Positions 15,619-24,637 are shown, counted from the stretch's first letter. The stretch: DNA of 64,000 nucleotides from Streptomyces fradiae (GCF_041270065.1 NZ_CP065958.1:3720001-3784000), one strand, 5' to 3'. Translations and numbers: made by a program. The notes: a model not told the origin generated them from the letters alone.

Positions 15619-16898
15619 GCGGGGACTCCCAGTCGGCGGCTGAAGTGGTGGAGCTCGGGCAGCGTACGTCGCCGGTCGCGGGCGGCCATGTCGGCGACCA
15701 GGTCGCGGACGGCGGGGCGGCGTACGTCCTGGGCGGCGCAGGTCTCGGCGATGCGGAGGGCCTGGTAGCCCTCGGCAAGGCGGCCCTGCTGGTTGTAGGC
15801 ACGCGCGGCTTCGACCCAGAGCGCTGCTCGTCGTTCAGGCGCGGGAATGTGTCGGCGCATGAGGGGTGCCGCGGCGTTCAGGGCGATACCGGCGTCGCCG
15901 AAGGACACCGAGGCGCTGACGGCATGGATCGCGACGTTGGTCGGGCTGAAGTTGGCCCAGGCGTCGGGCTGGTCGAGCGCGACGTACCGGGCGACCTCCC
16001 GTGCCTCGTCGAGGAACTCCCGGGTGGCTGCGCGGTCACCGCCACGGCTGGCCGCGGTCGCTCCCCGCAGAAGCAGCAGACCGACGGCGGCGAGGTATCG
16101 GGGCGGGTGTCGATCGTAGGAGCCGGCGAGCTGGCCCGCAGTGTGGCGGACGAGGGTGACGGCCTGGGCGGTGTGTTTCTCGCGCGTCAGGACGTGGGCG
16201 TGAAGGCGGACGCTGGAGGCGAGGACGACGGGATCACCGGAGCGCTCGGCCTCTGCCATGGCTCGTCCCACCGCCAACCAGGCGTTGCCCTGGTCGCCCT
16301 GCTTGAGCAGCAGGCTCGTCGAGGTCCGGTACGCGGTGGCCAGAAGCCCGGCCGTCTCCTCGGCGTTGCGGTGATCACCTGTCGCCTCCCGCAGATCGGC
16401 GATGAGACCGGGCAGCATCGCCTCCAGCTCCGCGTAGTCGCATGTGCAGAAGAGGCGGCGGGCGGTGGTGAGTCTGTCCCGCAGGGGCTGCATCTCTCCG
16501 TTCCACGAAGAGGCGGATCCTGCTCTGGGACCAGGGAGAAGTGCGCGTACAAGGTCGTCATGGGCGGCGGTGGCGGGCGTCGGCGGGGCCGTGAGGGAGG
16601 CGATGCTCGCGGCGAGGAAGGTGCGGCGGCGCATGTCTTCTGTCTCGGGATCGTCGGTTGGTGCTGCTGACGGGGCGGGGTCGCTCAGGCCGAGGATGTG
16701 GAGCGGGATGCCGAGTTCGGCGGCGACGGCGCGTAAGACCCGGGTGTCCTCCGTGCCCCGTCCGTTCTCCAGGCGGCTGAGCTTCGACTGGTGGTAGCCC
16801 AGCGCGGTGGCAACGTCCGTCTGCGAGCGGCCGGCGCGCTGTCGGGCGTGTTTGATCGCCTCGCCGATCTTCTCGGCCTCGGTCTTCACGTCTGCCAT
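15615..16898 (-). CDS. XRE-type regulator with TPR-like C-terminal domain
   Basis: 427 residues; the ATG at 16898 has GGAAGGG upstream. Residues 10-65 form a helix-turn-helix (RSQTDVATALGYHQSKLSRLENGRG). A twin-arginine-like RRRTFLAASIASL segment near residue 90 is common in this Streptomyces family. The remaining 300 residues are repeated helical pairs resembling tetratricopeptide repeats, a typical ligand- or partner-sensing domain. It leads a two-gene unit with the flavoprotein and probably controls the divergent operon through the inverted repeat at 16953-16980. Confidence 0.82.
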   Translation of the reverse strand: MADVKTEAEKIGEAIKHARQRAGRSQTDVATALGYHQSKLSRLENGRGTEDTRVLRAVAAELGIPLHILGLSDPAPSAAPTDDPETEDMRRRTFLAASIASLTAPPTPATAAHDDLVRALLPGPRAGSASSWNGEMQPLRDRLTTARRLFCTCDYAELEAMLPGLIADLREATGDHRNAEETAGLLATAYRTSTSLLLKQGDQGNAWLAVGRAMAEAERSGDPVVLASSVRLHAHVLTREKHTAQAVTLVRHTAGQLAGSYDRHPPRYLAAVGLLLLRGATAASRGGDRAATREFLDEAREVARYVALDQPDAWANFSPTNVAIHAVSASVSFGDAGIALNAAAPLMRRHIPAPERRAALWVEAARAYNQQGRLAEGYQALRIAETCAAQDVRRPAVRDLVADMAARDRRRTLPELHHFSRRLGVPA

Positions 16899-16952
16899 CC
16901 ATGCCCTTCCGTCCGCGTCGAGCATGCCCCTGCGGTCGAGCGTAGGCGAGTG

Positions 16953-16980
16953 ATGCAGAGGCTTCATGCAGCTTCTGCAT
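16953..16980. promoter_or_regulatory. Inverted repeat in the divergent cargo promoter
   Basis: ATGCAGA (16953-16959) and TCTGCAT (16974-16980) flank a central ATGCA. The site lies 55 bp before the XRE-TPR start and about 90 bp before the 17069 gene, as expected for a shared operator. Confidence 0.45.
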
Positions 16981-17068
16981 AGAAGATGCCGGACGGGCAC
17001 ACGGCGTCGCGAACGAGGCTGACCGCGCGGTTCCTTGGGGTGGTCGATCCGACTCCTGGAGGCCGCTC

Positions 17069-17521
17069 GTGGAAGCGCACCAGCTCACCTTGACTCTCCC
17101 GCCCACACCGGTCGCCGTGCCCACGGCACGACGCCGGATGCGGGAGGCCATAACCGCCTGGCCGGCGGTGCCCACGGCGTCGGAAGCCGTCCACACGGCC
17201 GAGCTGGTCGTCAGCGAGCTCGTCACGAACGCGGTCCGTTACGCCGGTCATCAGCCGATCAGCGTCGTGGCTCAGCTCTCCGACGCGGTTCTGCGGGTGG
17301 AGGTCAGCGACGTGAGCCGCACTCTGCCGAAACCGGCGCTCCCGAGCGAGGACAGCGAGGGCGGACGCGGTCTCTTCCTCGTCGGTGTCCTCGCAGACCG
17401 CTTCGGCACGACGCCGACCGACTCCGGCAAGTGCTGCTGGGCCGAGATCGACTTGGCTGCCCCGCCCCCGGCCGGGACTGCCGCCGCCTTGTCCCTTCCC
17501 ACGCAGAGGAGTTGTACGTGA
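17069..17521 (+). CDS. Anti-sigma-factor-type ATP-binding protein
   Basis: 150 residues from a GTG with TGGAGG upstream. It is a HATPase_c domain of the RsbW/SpoIIAB type: the N-box ELVVSELVTNAVRYAG (about 44-60), then VEVSDVS, and the G-box EGGRGLFLVGVLADRFG (about 98-114). Such proteins bind sigma factors or antagonists by partner switching. It is the first gene of the operon, and its stop overlaps the next start (GTGA). It may regulate the operon or respond to a signal made by it. Confidence 0.82.
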   Translation: MEAHQLTLTLPPTPVAVPTARRRMREAITAWPAVPTASEAVHTAELVVSELVTNAVRYAGHQPISVVAQLSDAVLRVEVSDVSRTLPKPALPSEDSEGGRGLFLVGVLADRFGTTPTDSGKCCWAEIDLAAPPPAGTAAALSLPTQRSCT

Positions 17522-18840
17522 GTACTCCCGTCCCCGCCGTCATGTCCCAGGTCATCGCGATCCGGCCCGGCCGGCCCCTCACCGGTGCCGTGACGGTCGA
17601 CGGTTCAAAGAACGCCGCGCTCCCGCTCGTAGCCGCTGCGGCGGCCCTCCTTCGCCCCGTCCATCTCGACAACGTGCCCGCCAGCTCCGACGTCCAGACC
17701 CTGCTGGATCTGCTGCGGCAGGCGGGCTGGAACACCGCCCATCCGGTCGGCGACGACCACACCGTCCTCGTCCTTCCCCGCGAGACCGCCCCGACGCCCG
17801 ACGGCCTGGGCGAGGCGGCGTCCAGCATCCGTGCCTCGTACTACCTCGTCCCCGCCCTGATCGCCCTGTGCGGCCGGGCCCGGCTTCCCTGGCCGGGCGG
17901 TTGCCGGATCGGCGACCGCGGGATGGAGCAGCACTTCAAGGTGTACGAAGCCTTCGGCGACCGCGTCCGCGTAGACGACAACGGGTACGCCGTCGAAGCC
18001 GGCAAGGCGGTTCGTGGCACGGTGTCGCTGGTCCTGCCGTTCCGGTCGCGCGGAGCGACGATCGCCGCGGTCCTGCGCGCCGTGGTCGCTGGTACGCCGC
18101 TGCGGCTCGGGCAGCCGAACCTCTCCCCGGAGGTCCTCGGCGTCCTGAACGCGCTGACGGCCGTGGGGTACCAGTGCCACCCCGGCGAGCGCGTCCTCAC
18201 CCTCGTGCCGCCGTCTTCCGTCCCGGAAGGGGACGTACCCGTCTGGAAGGTGCCGGGAGACAAGATCGAGGCCGGGACCTTGGCCTGCGCCGTGGCCGCA
18301 ACCGGCGGCACCGCGCGGATCGAGGGCGTCCACGGACCCGATGTCGCACCGCTGATCACGGCGCTGAACCGGATGGGCATCCCCACGACCGACGAACCGG
18401 AGACCCTGATCGTCCACGGACGGGACACCCAGCCGACCGGCCGCCCCCTGCGGGCCATGGCCACGCTGACTCCCGGTGGCCTCGACGCCGACTTCGAGCC
18501 ACCGCTCCTCGGCCTGGCCCTGGGCTTCCCCGGCACCCACGTGTTCTCGGATCCGATCAACCCCGGGCGCCACAGCAACCTCATCCCCCAGCTCGTTCGC
18601 ATGGGCGGCGAGATCACCGAACTGTCCTCCACCGAGTGCCGGTTCACCGGCCCCCAGAGGCTGACGGGTGCCGGAGTGGAGGCGACCGACATCCGCACGG
18701 GCTCGGCACTGATGGTCGCCGGCCTCAATGCCCGTGGCGTCACGACCCTCGGCGGGGTCGACCAGATCCGCCGCGGCCACGCCGACCTGCCCGGAAAGCT
18801 CCTCGCCCTCGGAGCCGACATCTGCGAGGTCACCCCGTGA
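17518..18840 (+). CDS. MurA-like enolpyruvyl transferase (not the housekeeping context)
   Basis: 440 residues; the GTG at 17518 has GAGGAG seven bases upstream. By comparison with E. coli MurA it keeps the substrate-binding K31-N32 (DGSKNAALPL), the active-site cysteine C129 in PGGC, R134, and an acidic GLDADFE near 321-327 that aligns with the catalytic Asp region. So it should be a working PEP-dependent enolpyruvyl transferase. Its neighbours are nucleotide enzymes, not peptidoglycan genes. The nikkomycin/polyoxin enzymes NikO/PolA are MurA relatives acting on UMP, so a nucleotide acceptor is a reasonable inference. UDP-GlcNAc remains possible. Confidence 0.85.
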   Translation: MSTPVPAVMSQVIAIRPGRPLTGAVTVDGSKNAALPLVAAAAALLRPVHLDNVPASSDVQTLLDLLRQAGWNTAHPVGDDHTVLVLPRETAPTPDGLGEAASSIRASYYLVPALIALCGRARLPWPGGCRIGDRGMEQHFKVYEAFGDRVRVDDNGYAVEAGKAVRGTVSLVLPFRSRGATIAAVLRAVVAGTPLRLGQPNLSPEVLGVLNALTAVGYQCHPGERVLTLVPPSSVPEGDVPVWKVPGDKIEAGTLACAVAATGGTARIEGVHGPDVAPLITALNRMGIPTTDEPETLIVHGRDTQPTGRPLRAMATLTPGGLDADFEPPLLGLALGFPGTHVFSDPINPGRHSNLIPQLVRMGGEITELSSTECRFTGPQRLTGAGVEATDIRTGSALMVAGLNARGVTTLGGVDQIRRGHADLPGKLLALGADICEVTP

Positions 18841-20075
18841 CCGCGACCAGGCGCTTCCAACGGATCATCGCCACCACCGACGTCCACTCGGCCTTCGCCG
18901 ACGCCCTGCCGATGCTCGCGCACCTGCACGCCATGAGGCACGACGGCCTCGTCGTCGACTGTGGGGACTTCTTCGAGGGCACCGGCTACTACCGGCTGGG
19001 CAAGGGAGCCATCGAGTGGGAGATCCTCACGACGCTGTACGACGTGCTCGCACCCGGAAACCACGGGTGGCCCCACTACTTCGAGCCCGGCCTGCGCGAG
19101 ATGACGGTCTGCGCCAACGTTGTCGACGACGCCACCGGACAACCGCTGTTCGACCGTCTCCGTGTCGTCGAGGTACACGGCCGCCGGGTCGCCGTCACCG
19201 CGGTCATCGGCGTGAACGCGTTCCACACCATCCCCGCCGACCAGCGGACCGGACACCACGTCACCGACCCCGTGACCGCGCTACGCGAGCTGATGCTGGA
19301 ACACCACCACCACGTGGACTCGTGGATCGTGCTGTCCCACTCTGGCTTCGACGAGGACCTCAAGCTCGCTGGCGCCTGCCCGTTCGTGGACGTCATCTTC
19401 GCCGGCCACTGCCACAGCGACACCTACGGACCGGTGCACATCGGCGACACCCTCGTGGTCAAGGGCCGTGAGCTGGCCACCGGATACGCCGCCGCCGAAC
19501 CCGTCGGCTCCGGTTGGGCCGCCCGTACCACCGCCTTCCCCGCCCCGACAACGGTCCCGGACAGCCTCGCCGCCCTGGACGAGAAGATCGCCTCCACCTG
19601 CCGGATGCTCGCCACTCCCCTCGGCACCCTCCACGAGCCCTACCGCGACACCGTCCTCGACCGCCACCGGCTCCTCCAGGACATCACCACCCGGCTGCAC
19701 ACCGGCCTCGGCGCCGACGCTGTCCTCCTCAACGAAACCGCCCTGCGCTCCACCCGCCTGGGCGACGTCCTAACACTCGGAGACCTGCTGGCCATCGAGC
19801 CGTTCGACAACCAGCTCGTCCACGCCTTCCTCCCCGACCGGTACACGAAGGACCTAGACGGCCTGCTGACACACCTGACCGAGCACGTCGGCCCGCTGGC
19901 CTTCACCCCCCGACCGCTTCCTCGGGGCATCCGGTCCATCCTGACCACCCACTACCTCGCCGACACCTACCTCAGCGGACGCACCCACCAAGCCGGCCTC
20001 CGCCTCGGCGAGGCCGTCCGCGGAACCATCGCCACGCCGCTTCCCGCGCCCTCGAACAAGGACGGTGCCCGATGA
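18837..20075 (+). CDS. 5'-nucleotidase-like metallophosphatase
   Basis: 412 residues from a GTG overlapping the previous stop. It has the calcineurin-like metal ligands in order: D15-x-H17, D44 (CGDFFEG), N75-H76 (GNHGW), H168 (LSHSG) and H191-x-H193 (GHCH). From about residue 235 comes a C-terminal domain resembling the substrate domain of UshA-type 5'-nucleotidases (LLNETALRS, IEPFDNQLV). Unlike UshA it has no signal peptide, so it works in the cytosol. It probably dephosphorylates a nucleotide or nucleotide-derived intermediate of this operon. Confidence 0.82.
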   Translation: MTATRRFQRIIATTDVHSAFADALPMLAHLHAMRHDGLVVDCGDFFEGTGYYRLGKGAIEWEILTTLYDVLAPGNHGWPHYFEPGLREMTVCANVVDDATGQPLFDRLRVVEVHGRRVAVTAVIGVNAFHTIPADQRTGHHVTDPVTALRELMLEHHHHVDSWIVLSHSGFDEDLKLAGACPFVDVIFAGHCHSDTYGPVHIGDTLVVKGRELATGYAAAEPVGSGWAARTTAFPAPTTVPDSLAALDEKIASTCRMLATPLGTLHEPYRDTVLDRHRLLQDITTRLHTGLGADAVLLNETALRSTRLGDVLTLGDLLAIEPFDNQLVHAFLPDRYTKDLDGLLTHLTEHVGPLAFTPRPLPRGIRSILTTHYLADTYLSGRTHQAGLRLGEAVRGTIATPLPAPSNKDGAR

Positions 20076-20611
20076 TCCTCACCGGCCCCGAGATCACCGC
20101 CGCCGCCCGTGACGGCCGCCTGGCCATCAGCCCGTTCGAACCCGGGCAGGTCAACCCCAACAGCTACAACGTCCGCCTCGGCCCCACCCTGCTGACCTAC
20201 ACGACCGCCGTCATCGACGCCCACCAGCCCAACCCGACCGCCACGGTCGAGATCGGCGAGGACGGGTACGTCCTCCAGCCCGGCGAGCTCTACCTCGGCC
20301 ACACCCTCGAACAGGTCGGCTCCGATACCTTCGTCCCGCTGCTATTCGGCCGCTCCTCCGTCGGCCGACTCGGGCTGTTCGTCGAGATCACCGCCCCCAT
20401 CGGCGACATCGGCTTCCACGGCCAGTGGACCCTGATGCTCTCCCCGATCCGGCCCCTGCGCGTGTACGCGGGCATGAAGATCGGGCAGATCATGTTCTTC
20501 GTCTCCACCGGCGACGTCGACCTGTACGCGGGCAAGTACCAGGCCGCCGACGGCCCCCAGCCCTCCCGCTACTGGCGGGACGCCGCCCGCGTCGGGGCGG
20601 TCGCCCCGTGA
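20072..20611 (+). CDS. dCTP deaminase-like protein 1 (catalytic Glu replaced by Met)
   Basis: 179 residues; the ATG overlaps the previous stop. It keeps VNPNSYNVRL (27-36), the phosphate-binding loop FGRSSVGRLGL (R94, S95, R99) and the C-terminal lid LYAGKYQ...GPQPSR (151-166). At the position of host E129 it has M122 (WTLMLSP instead of VTLELSN). Dcd-family knowledge says that Glu activates the water for deamination, so this protein should bind nucleotide triphosphate but not deaminate it alone. It is followed at once by a paralog with the opposite set of losses. Confidence 0.85.
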   Translation: MILTGPEITAAARDGRLAISPFEPGQVNPNSYNVRLGPTLLTYTTAVIDAHQPNPTATVEIGEDGYVLQPGELYLGHTLEQVGSDTFVPLLFGRSSVGRLGLFVEITAPIGDIGFHGQWTLMLSPIRPLRVYAGMKIGQIMFFVSTGDVDLYAGKYQAADGPQPSRYWRDAARVGAVAP

Positions 20612-21144
20612 TCCTCACCGGCCCCGCGATCATCGCCGCCGTCCACGCCGGCGAGATCACCATCGACCCGTACGACCCCGCCCGCGTCTCCCCGAACGCC
20701 TACGACTGGCGCCTCGGCGACACCCTCCGCGTGTGCTCCGGCGACCTCGACGCCGCCGTCCCCACCGCCTACACCGAGCAGACGATCCCCAACACCGGCC
20801 TGGTCCTCCAGCCCGGGCTGCTCTACCTCGGCGTCACCCACGAGCGGACCGGATCGGAGGCGTACGCGCAGATGCTCAACGGCGACCGCACCATCGGCGC
20901 ACTCGGCATCTGGGTCCACGTCTCCGCCCCGCTCGGCCACCAGGGCCACGCGATCCGCTGGACCCTGGAGATCCGGGCCGCCCGGCCCGTCCGCGTCTAC
21001 CCGGGCATGACGTTCGGCAAGCTGGTCTTCCTGGCCGCCCAGGGCACACCGGCCAGCTACCAACAGCAGCTCGCGAAGTACGCCGCCACCGAGGGCATCG
21101 ACGTCTCCCGCCTCTACGAGGAAATCGCCGGAGGCAGCCGATGA
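20608..21144 (+). CDS. dCTP deaminase-like protein 2 (Glu kept, binding loop lost)
   Basis: 178 residues; the GTG overlaps the previous stop. It starts like its partner (MILTGP) but diverges after that. The catalytic-type E121 is present (WTLEIRAARPVRVYPGM). The nucleotide loop is NGDRTIGALG, so the conserved Arg-Ser and second Arg are gone (D93, R94, A98), and the C-terminal lid is not recognisable. Dcd enzymes are trimers with active sites between subunits, so a mixed trimer with protein 1 could build complete sites. Alternatively both are nucleotide sensors. Confidence 0.82.
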   Translation: MILTGPAIIAAVHAGEITIDPYDPARVSPNAYDWRLGDTLRVCSGDLDAAVPTAYTEQTIPNTGLVLQPGLLYLGVTHERTGSEAYAQMLNGDRTIGALGIWVHVSAPLGHQGHAIRWTLEIRAARPVRVYPGMTFGKLVFLAAQGTPASYQQQLAKYAATEGIDVSRLYEEIAGGSR

Positions 21145-22262
21145 GTTCCCTCGCCAGTCCTGCCCCGGGGCCGCTGGCCGCCACCTTCCTGGACCTGCCC
21201 GCCGGCAGCCCCGGCGGCAGCGTCGAACTCTTCCTCGACCTCTACACCGGCGAGAAGCCCCTCATCCCCGCGAGGGCCTTCATGCTCGCCCCGCCCGGCC
21301 CCCGGCCCCGGACCCCGGCCGGCCTCGACCTGCTCAGCGCGGGCGGCAAGTGCTTGGAGGGACCGGCCTTCGGCCGCTACGTCGCCGCCCTGCGCAGAGC
21401 CCTGACGACGGCGATCAACCCCTCCCAGGTCGACGTCCTGCACCTGCACCACCTGGCCTTCGGCGCCACCCCTGCCCTGATGAGGGCCCTGCCCACGCAC
21501 CCCCGCATCGCCCTGGTCCACGGCACCGACCTGCTTTTCGCCGAAACGTACCGAGACCAGCTCCAGGTCCTGCGGGCGACCGCGCGGGCCGCCGACGCTA
21601 TCGTCGTCCCCACCGGGGCCATGGCCGACCACCTCCTCAAGCTCGCCCCGCAGACCGAACGCCGCAAGATCGTCCACATCTCCTGGGGCATCCCCGACCG
21701 GCTCCTCAGCCGCCCGCCCGTCCGCACCACCCATCCGTCGAGGAGCCATCTGCGCCTGCTGTACGCGGGCCGGCTGACCTCAGAGAAGGGCGTCGAGGCC
21801 CTGATCCGGAGCGTGGCCCCGCTCCAGGGCGTCGAGCTGTCGATCGCCGCCCCCAGCGCCCAGTTCCATGCCCTGGCCCCACGGCTGCAACGGACCGGGG
21901 TAAGGGCCAACTATCTCGGCTGGCTACGCCGTCCCCAGCTGTGGAAGACCTTCGCCGAGCACGACGTGCTCGTCATGCCCTCCACGACCCTGGAGGCCAT
22001 GGGCCTGGTCGCCCTGGAAGCCCAAGCCTGCGGCCTCCCCGTCCTCTACCAGCCCGTCCCCGGCCTCAGCGAAGCCCTCGCCCACGCCGGCATGGCCACC
22101 GACTTCACCCAGCCCACCGCCCTCGCCCGGGATCTCGACCGCCTGCGAACCGAACCCGGTCTCCTCCCCGCCCTCCGGCAGGCCGGGTACGCCAACGCCG
22201 CCCGGTACCCCCTGTCGAAGACCGCCCGAGAACTGGCCGGCCTCGGCCGACAGCTCACCTGA
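21141..22262 (+). CDS. GT4-type glycosyltransferase
   Basis: 373 residues; the ATG overlaps the previous stop. It has a GT-B fold: an N-terminal domain with GSVELF and LVHGTDLLF, a linker, then LRLLYAGRLTSEKGVEALI (about 205-223) and the E-x7-E motif TTLEAMGLVALEAQACGLPV (about 295-315) of retaining GT4 enzymes. It should transfer a sugar from a nucleotide-sugar donor to a small molecule or polymer. The acceptor is unknown; in context, the product of the preceding nucleotide enzymes is the best guess. Confidence 0.85.
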   Translation: MSSLASPAPGPLAATFLDLPAGSPGGSVELFLDLYTGEKPLIPARAFMLAPPGPRPRTPAGLDLLSAGGKCLEGPAFGRYVAALRRALTTAINPSQVDVLHLHHLAFGATPALMRALPTHPRIALVHGTDLLFAETYRDQLQVLRATARAADAIVVPTGAMADHLLKLAPQTERRKIVHISWGIPDRLLSRPPVRTTHPSRSHLRLLYAGRLTSEKGVEALIRSVAPLQGVELSIAAPSAQFHALAPRLQRTGVRANYLGWLRRPQLWKTFAEHDVLVMPSTTLEAMGLVALEAQACGLPVLYQPVPGLSEALAHAGMATDFTQPTALARDLDRLRTEPGLLPALRQAGYANAARYPLSKTARELAGLGRQLT

Positions 22263-22373
22263 GAACCAGCCGGGGCGGGCAACGCCCCCGCGACCAGCGG
22301 CACGCCGTTGCCCAGCCCGACCGGCCCACGTCACTACGCTGGCCGCTGGGATGCCCACACGAAGAGGGAGACC

Positions 22374-23417
22374 ATGCCGTACCGCACCGAGCGCATCGAG
22401 AACCTGCTGAACGAAGGCGTCCGCGACAAGGTCTACCCGGGCGCGGTGTGGGCCGTAGGCGACTCCGCCGGCGTCCGGGCGACGGGCACCACCGGCGTCC
22501 TCGACCCCGACGAGCCGAACGTGAGGATGCGGCCGGACACCGTCTTCGACGCCGCCAGCCTCACCAAGATCCTCGCCGTCTGGGCGTCCATCGGCGCCCT
22601 GTGGGAGGACGGCGTCCTCGACCTCGACGCCCCGCTCGGCACCTTCTGGGACGAGGTCACCGGCCACCCCCTCGGCACCGTGACCGCGCGGCAGCTCCTG
22701 ACCCACACCGCCGGCCTCCCCCTCCGGGCCCAGCTGAAGAGCCTCTACGGCACCGACGTCGCCGCCATCCGCCGCGGAGTCCTGCACGAAGTCCTCAACC
22801 GGCCGCCCGGCCAAGCCGTCGAGTACACCGACCGGGCTGCCCTCATCCTCGGCTACCTCGCCGAACACCTCTCCGGCCAGCCCCTCGACCAGCTCTCCGA
22901 GGCTAGGACATGGCGCCCCCTGGGCATGAACACCACCCACTTCGGCCCGCTGCCCGCCGGCATCGCCGCCCGTTGCGCCCCCACCGAACTCGACCAGCAC
23001 ACCGGCACCCACCTCAAGGGCACCGCCCACGACTTCTCCGCCCGGCTCCTCGGCGGGGTGTGCGGCATCGCCGGCGCCTTCACCGTCCTCGACGACCTGG
23101 CCGTCTTCCTCCGCTACATGCTCGACCACACCACGGCCCCAGGCGACGTCGGCTTCGGCGCCGATTGGAGGGCCCACTCCCTCACCGTGCAGACCGGCGG
23201 CCTCCAGCCGGAACGCGGCCTGTTCTGGCACCCGGCTTCCGGCACGACCGCCGAGCAGGACGTCTGGGTCCACTACGGCTTCACCGGCACCGGCATGTGG
23301 ATCTCCCCCGCCCAGGAGCGGTGGGCGGTACTCCTCACCAACAAGCTCTACTACACCCGCGACCGCCAGCCACTGACCGACGTCCGCAACGCGTTCCGCG
23401 AGCTCGCCTTCGACTGA
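22374..23417 (+). CDS. Beta-lactamase-family serine hydrolase
   Basis: 347 residues; the ATG at 22374 has GAGGGAG upstream. The nucleophile motif S-L-T-K (DAASLTK, about residues 60-66) is followed by Y-T-D in VEYTDRAAL (about 160) and HYGFTGTG near 300, the layout of class C beta-lactamase/esterase proteins. No signal peptide is visible, so it is likely cytosolic, unlike secreted beta-lactamases. It stands 111 bp after the glycosyltransferase, the last gene of the cargo set, and could be an esterase, amidase or acyltransferase acting on the product. Confidence 0.82.
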   Translation: MPYRTERIENLLNEGVRDKVYPGAVWAVGDSAGVRATGTTGVLDPDEPNVRMRPDTVFDAASLTKILAVWASIGALWEDGVLDLDAPLGTFWDEVTGHPLGTVTARQLLTHTAGLPLRAQLKSLYGTDVAAIRRGVLHEVLNRPPGQAVEYTDRAALILGYLAEHLSGQPLDQLSEARTWRPLGMNTTHFGPLPAGIAARCAPTELDQHTGTHLKGTAHDFSARLLGGVCGIAGAFTVLDDLAVFLRYMLDHTTAPGDVGFGADWRAHSLTVQTGGLQPERGLFWHPASGTTAEQDVWVHYGFTGTGMWISPAQERWAVLLTNKLYYTRDRQPLTDVRNAFRELAFD

Positions 23418-23509
23418 ACAGCGGTCGCTCCGGCCTGCGCGCCGCCTTCATGAGCGGCTGCTCCACCGACTCTCCGCCGCGGCACTCCGAACGGCTGCAG
23501 AAGGCCGCC

Positions 23510-23668
23510 CGCCTGAAGACCTTCAACGTCAATGATGATCTTCACTCTCTTCTCCCGCTCGGTCTTCGCCTGGCGCGCCATGGCGCGCTTCGTGCTCTCG
23601 GGCAGCTGGATGTCCTTCAGCTCGGCCAGGGTGACCTCAACGCCCCAGTCGGCGGTGGTGAATACGTG
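23510..23668 (-). pseudogene. Remnant of a slipin/SPFH (band 7) gene
   Basis: About 50 codons on the minus strand read TADWGVEVTLAELKDIQLP..., then a lysine/arginine-rich helix and VKIIIDVEG. This is the hallmark stretch of stomatin/slipin proteins (WGVEV...VELKDIQLPESMKRAM). Nothing of the gene survives on either side. The rest of the 23418-24156 gap shows no supported gene. Confidence 0.7.
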
Positions 23669-24156
23669 CGACGAGTCCTCCTCCTTCCCAGCATCGCGCG
23701 GGCTCTCGGCCCGGGGCAGGGGGCGAACGGTCCGCATACGGGGCGCCCCCTCCCGCAGCCGTCTCGGCGTGGAGACGCGTTTCATGGTCAGAGGGCCTTC
23801 GGCCGCGGAACATTGGACGGGCTGGCCTGCCGGCGGCTCATGCCCTCCGTCAGAAGCCGCGCGCCGGTTCGCACGACGTCTCACGGCGCGCCACCCGACG
23901 TCCCCACGAGCGCACCAGGACCGTACGACATCCGCCACGACCAGCACCCTGAGCAGGCCGAACCGGCCCGTGGTCCGCGAGCTGACCGCTGATGGCCGAC
24001 CGCCGCTCCCGGTCTCCTCCGAGCGTCCGGCCTTCGTGTGGTCCCCGGAGAGCCGTCCGGGAACCGCCGTTTCCCGGCTGGGCTGCGCATCGGCGGCCCA
24101 CATGTGGGCAGACGGCCCCGTAAGAGCCGGCGCACTCCCTCGCAGAGAGGACCGAC

Positions 24157-24555
24157 ATGGCGGCCTCGATTCGACGGCACCGCACCATCCGTGGCCCGTG
24201 GGCCGCCGCCGAGGCACGCCGCGAGATGCACGGCCTCGTGGCCGATGCCCTCCTGGCGGGCAAGGCGGTCGGTGAGGTGACCGAGGCCGACGCGATGCTG
24301 GTGGTCAGCGAACTGGTGACCAACGCCGTCCGTCATGCCGGAGGCGGATGCTCCGTGGACCTCACCCTGCGACCGGACGCCATGGACATAGACGTGAGCG
24401 ATCAAAGCCGCGAACCACCGCATCCCAGGAGCCCCAGCTCTGACGGGGACGGCGGATACGGCTGGGGCATCATCGCCCGTCTGACCAGCGAGCTGACCGT
24501 GATGTGCCACGGGAGCGGCAAGACCGTCCATGCCCGGATCGACCTACCCCGCTGA
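24157..24555 (+). CDS. Anti-sigma-factor-type ATP-binding protein
   Basis: 132 residues; AGAGAGG precedes the ATG. It is a HATPase_c domain with MLVVSELVTNAVRHAG (about 48-63), IDVSDQS and a glycine box GDGGYGWGIIARL. The fold is the same as in the 17069 gene. A STAS protein gene follows 82 bp downstream, so the two could form an anti-sigma / antagonist pair. The sigma factor is not in this window segment. Confidence 0.8.
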   Translation: MAASIRRHRTIRGPWAAAEARREMHGLVADALLAGKAVGEVTEADAMLVVSELVTNAVRHAGGGCSVDLTLRPDAMDIDVSDQSREPPHPRSPSSDGDGGYGWGIIARLTSELTVMCHGSGKTVHARIDLPR

Positions 24556-24637
24556 CAGACGATGACGCGGGGATGCACACTGGAAAAACGGCCGAAGGAT
24601 CCTCCAGACAACCCACACCGGTGAGGGGGGTCTGATT

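Noticed and set aside
17035..17517. N-terminal extension of the MurA-like protein
   Set aside because: The frame is open, but it overlaps the ATP-binding protein gene in another frame. GTG 17518 with GAGGAG gives the normal family length.
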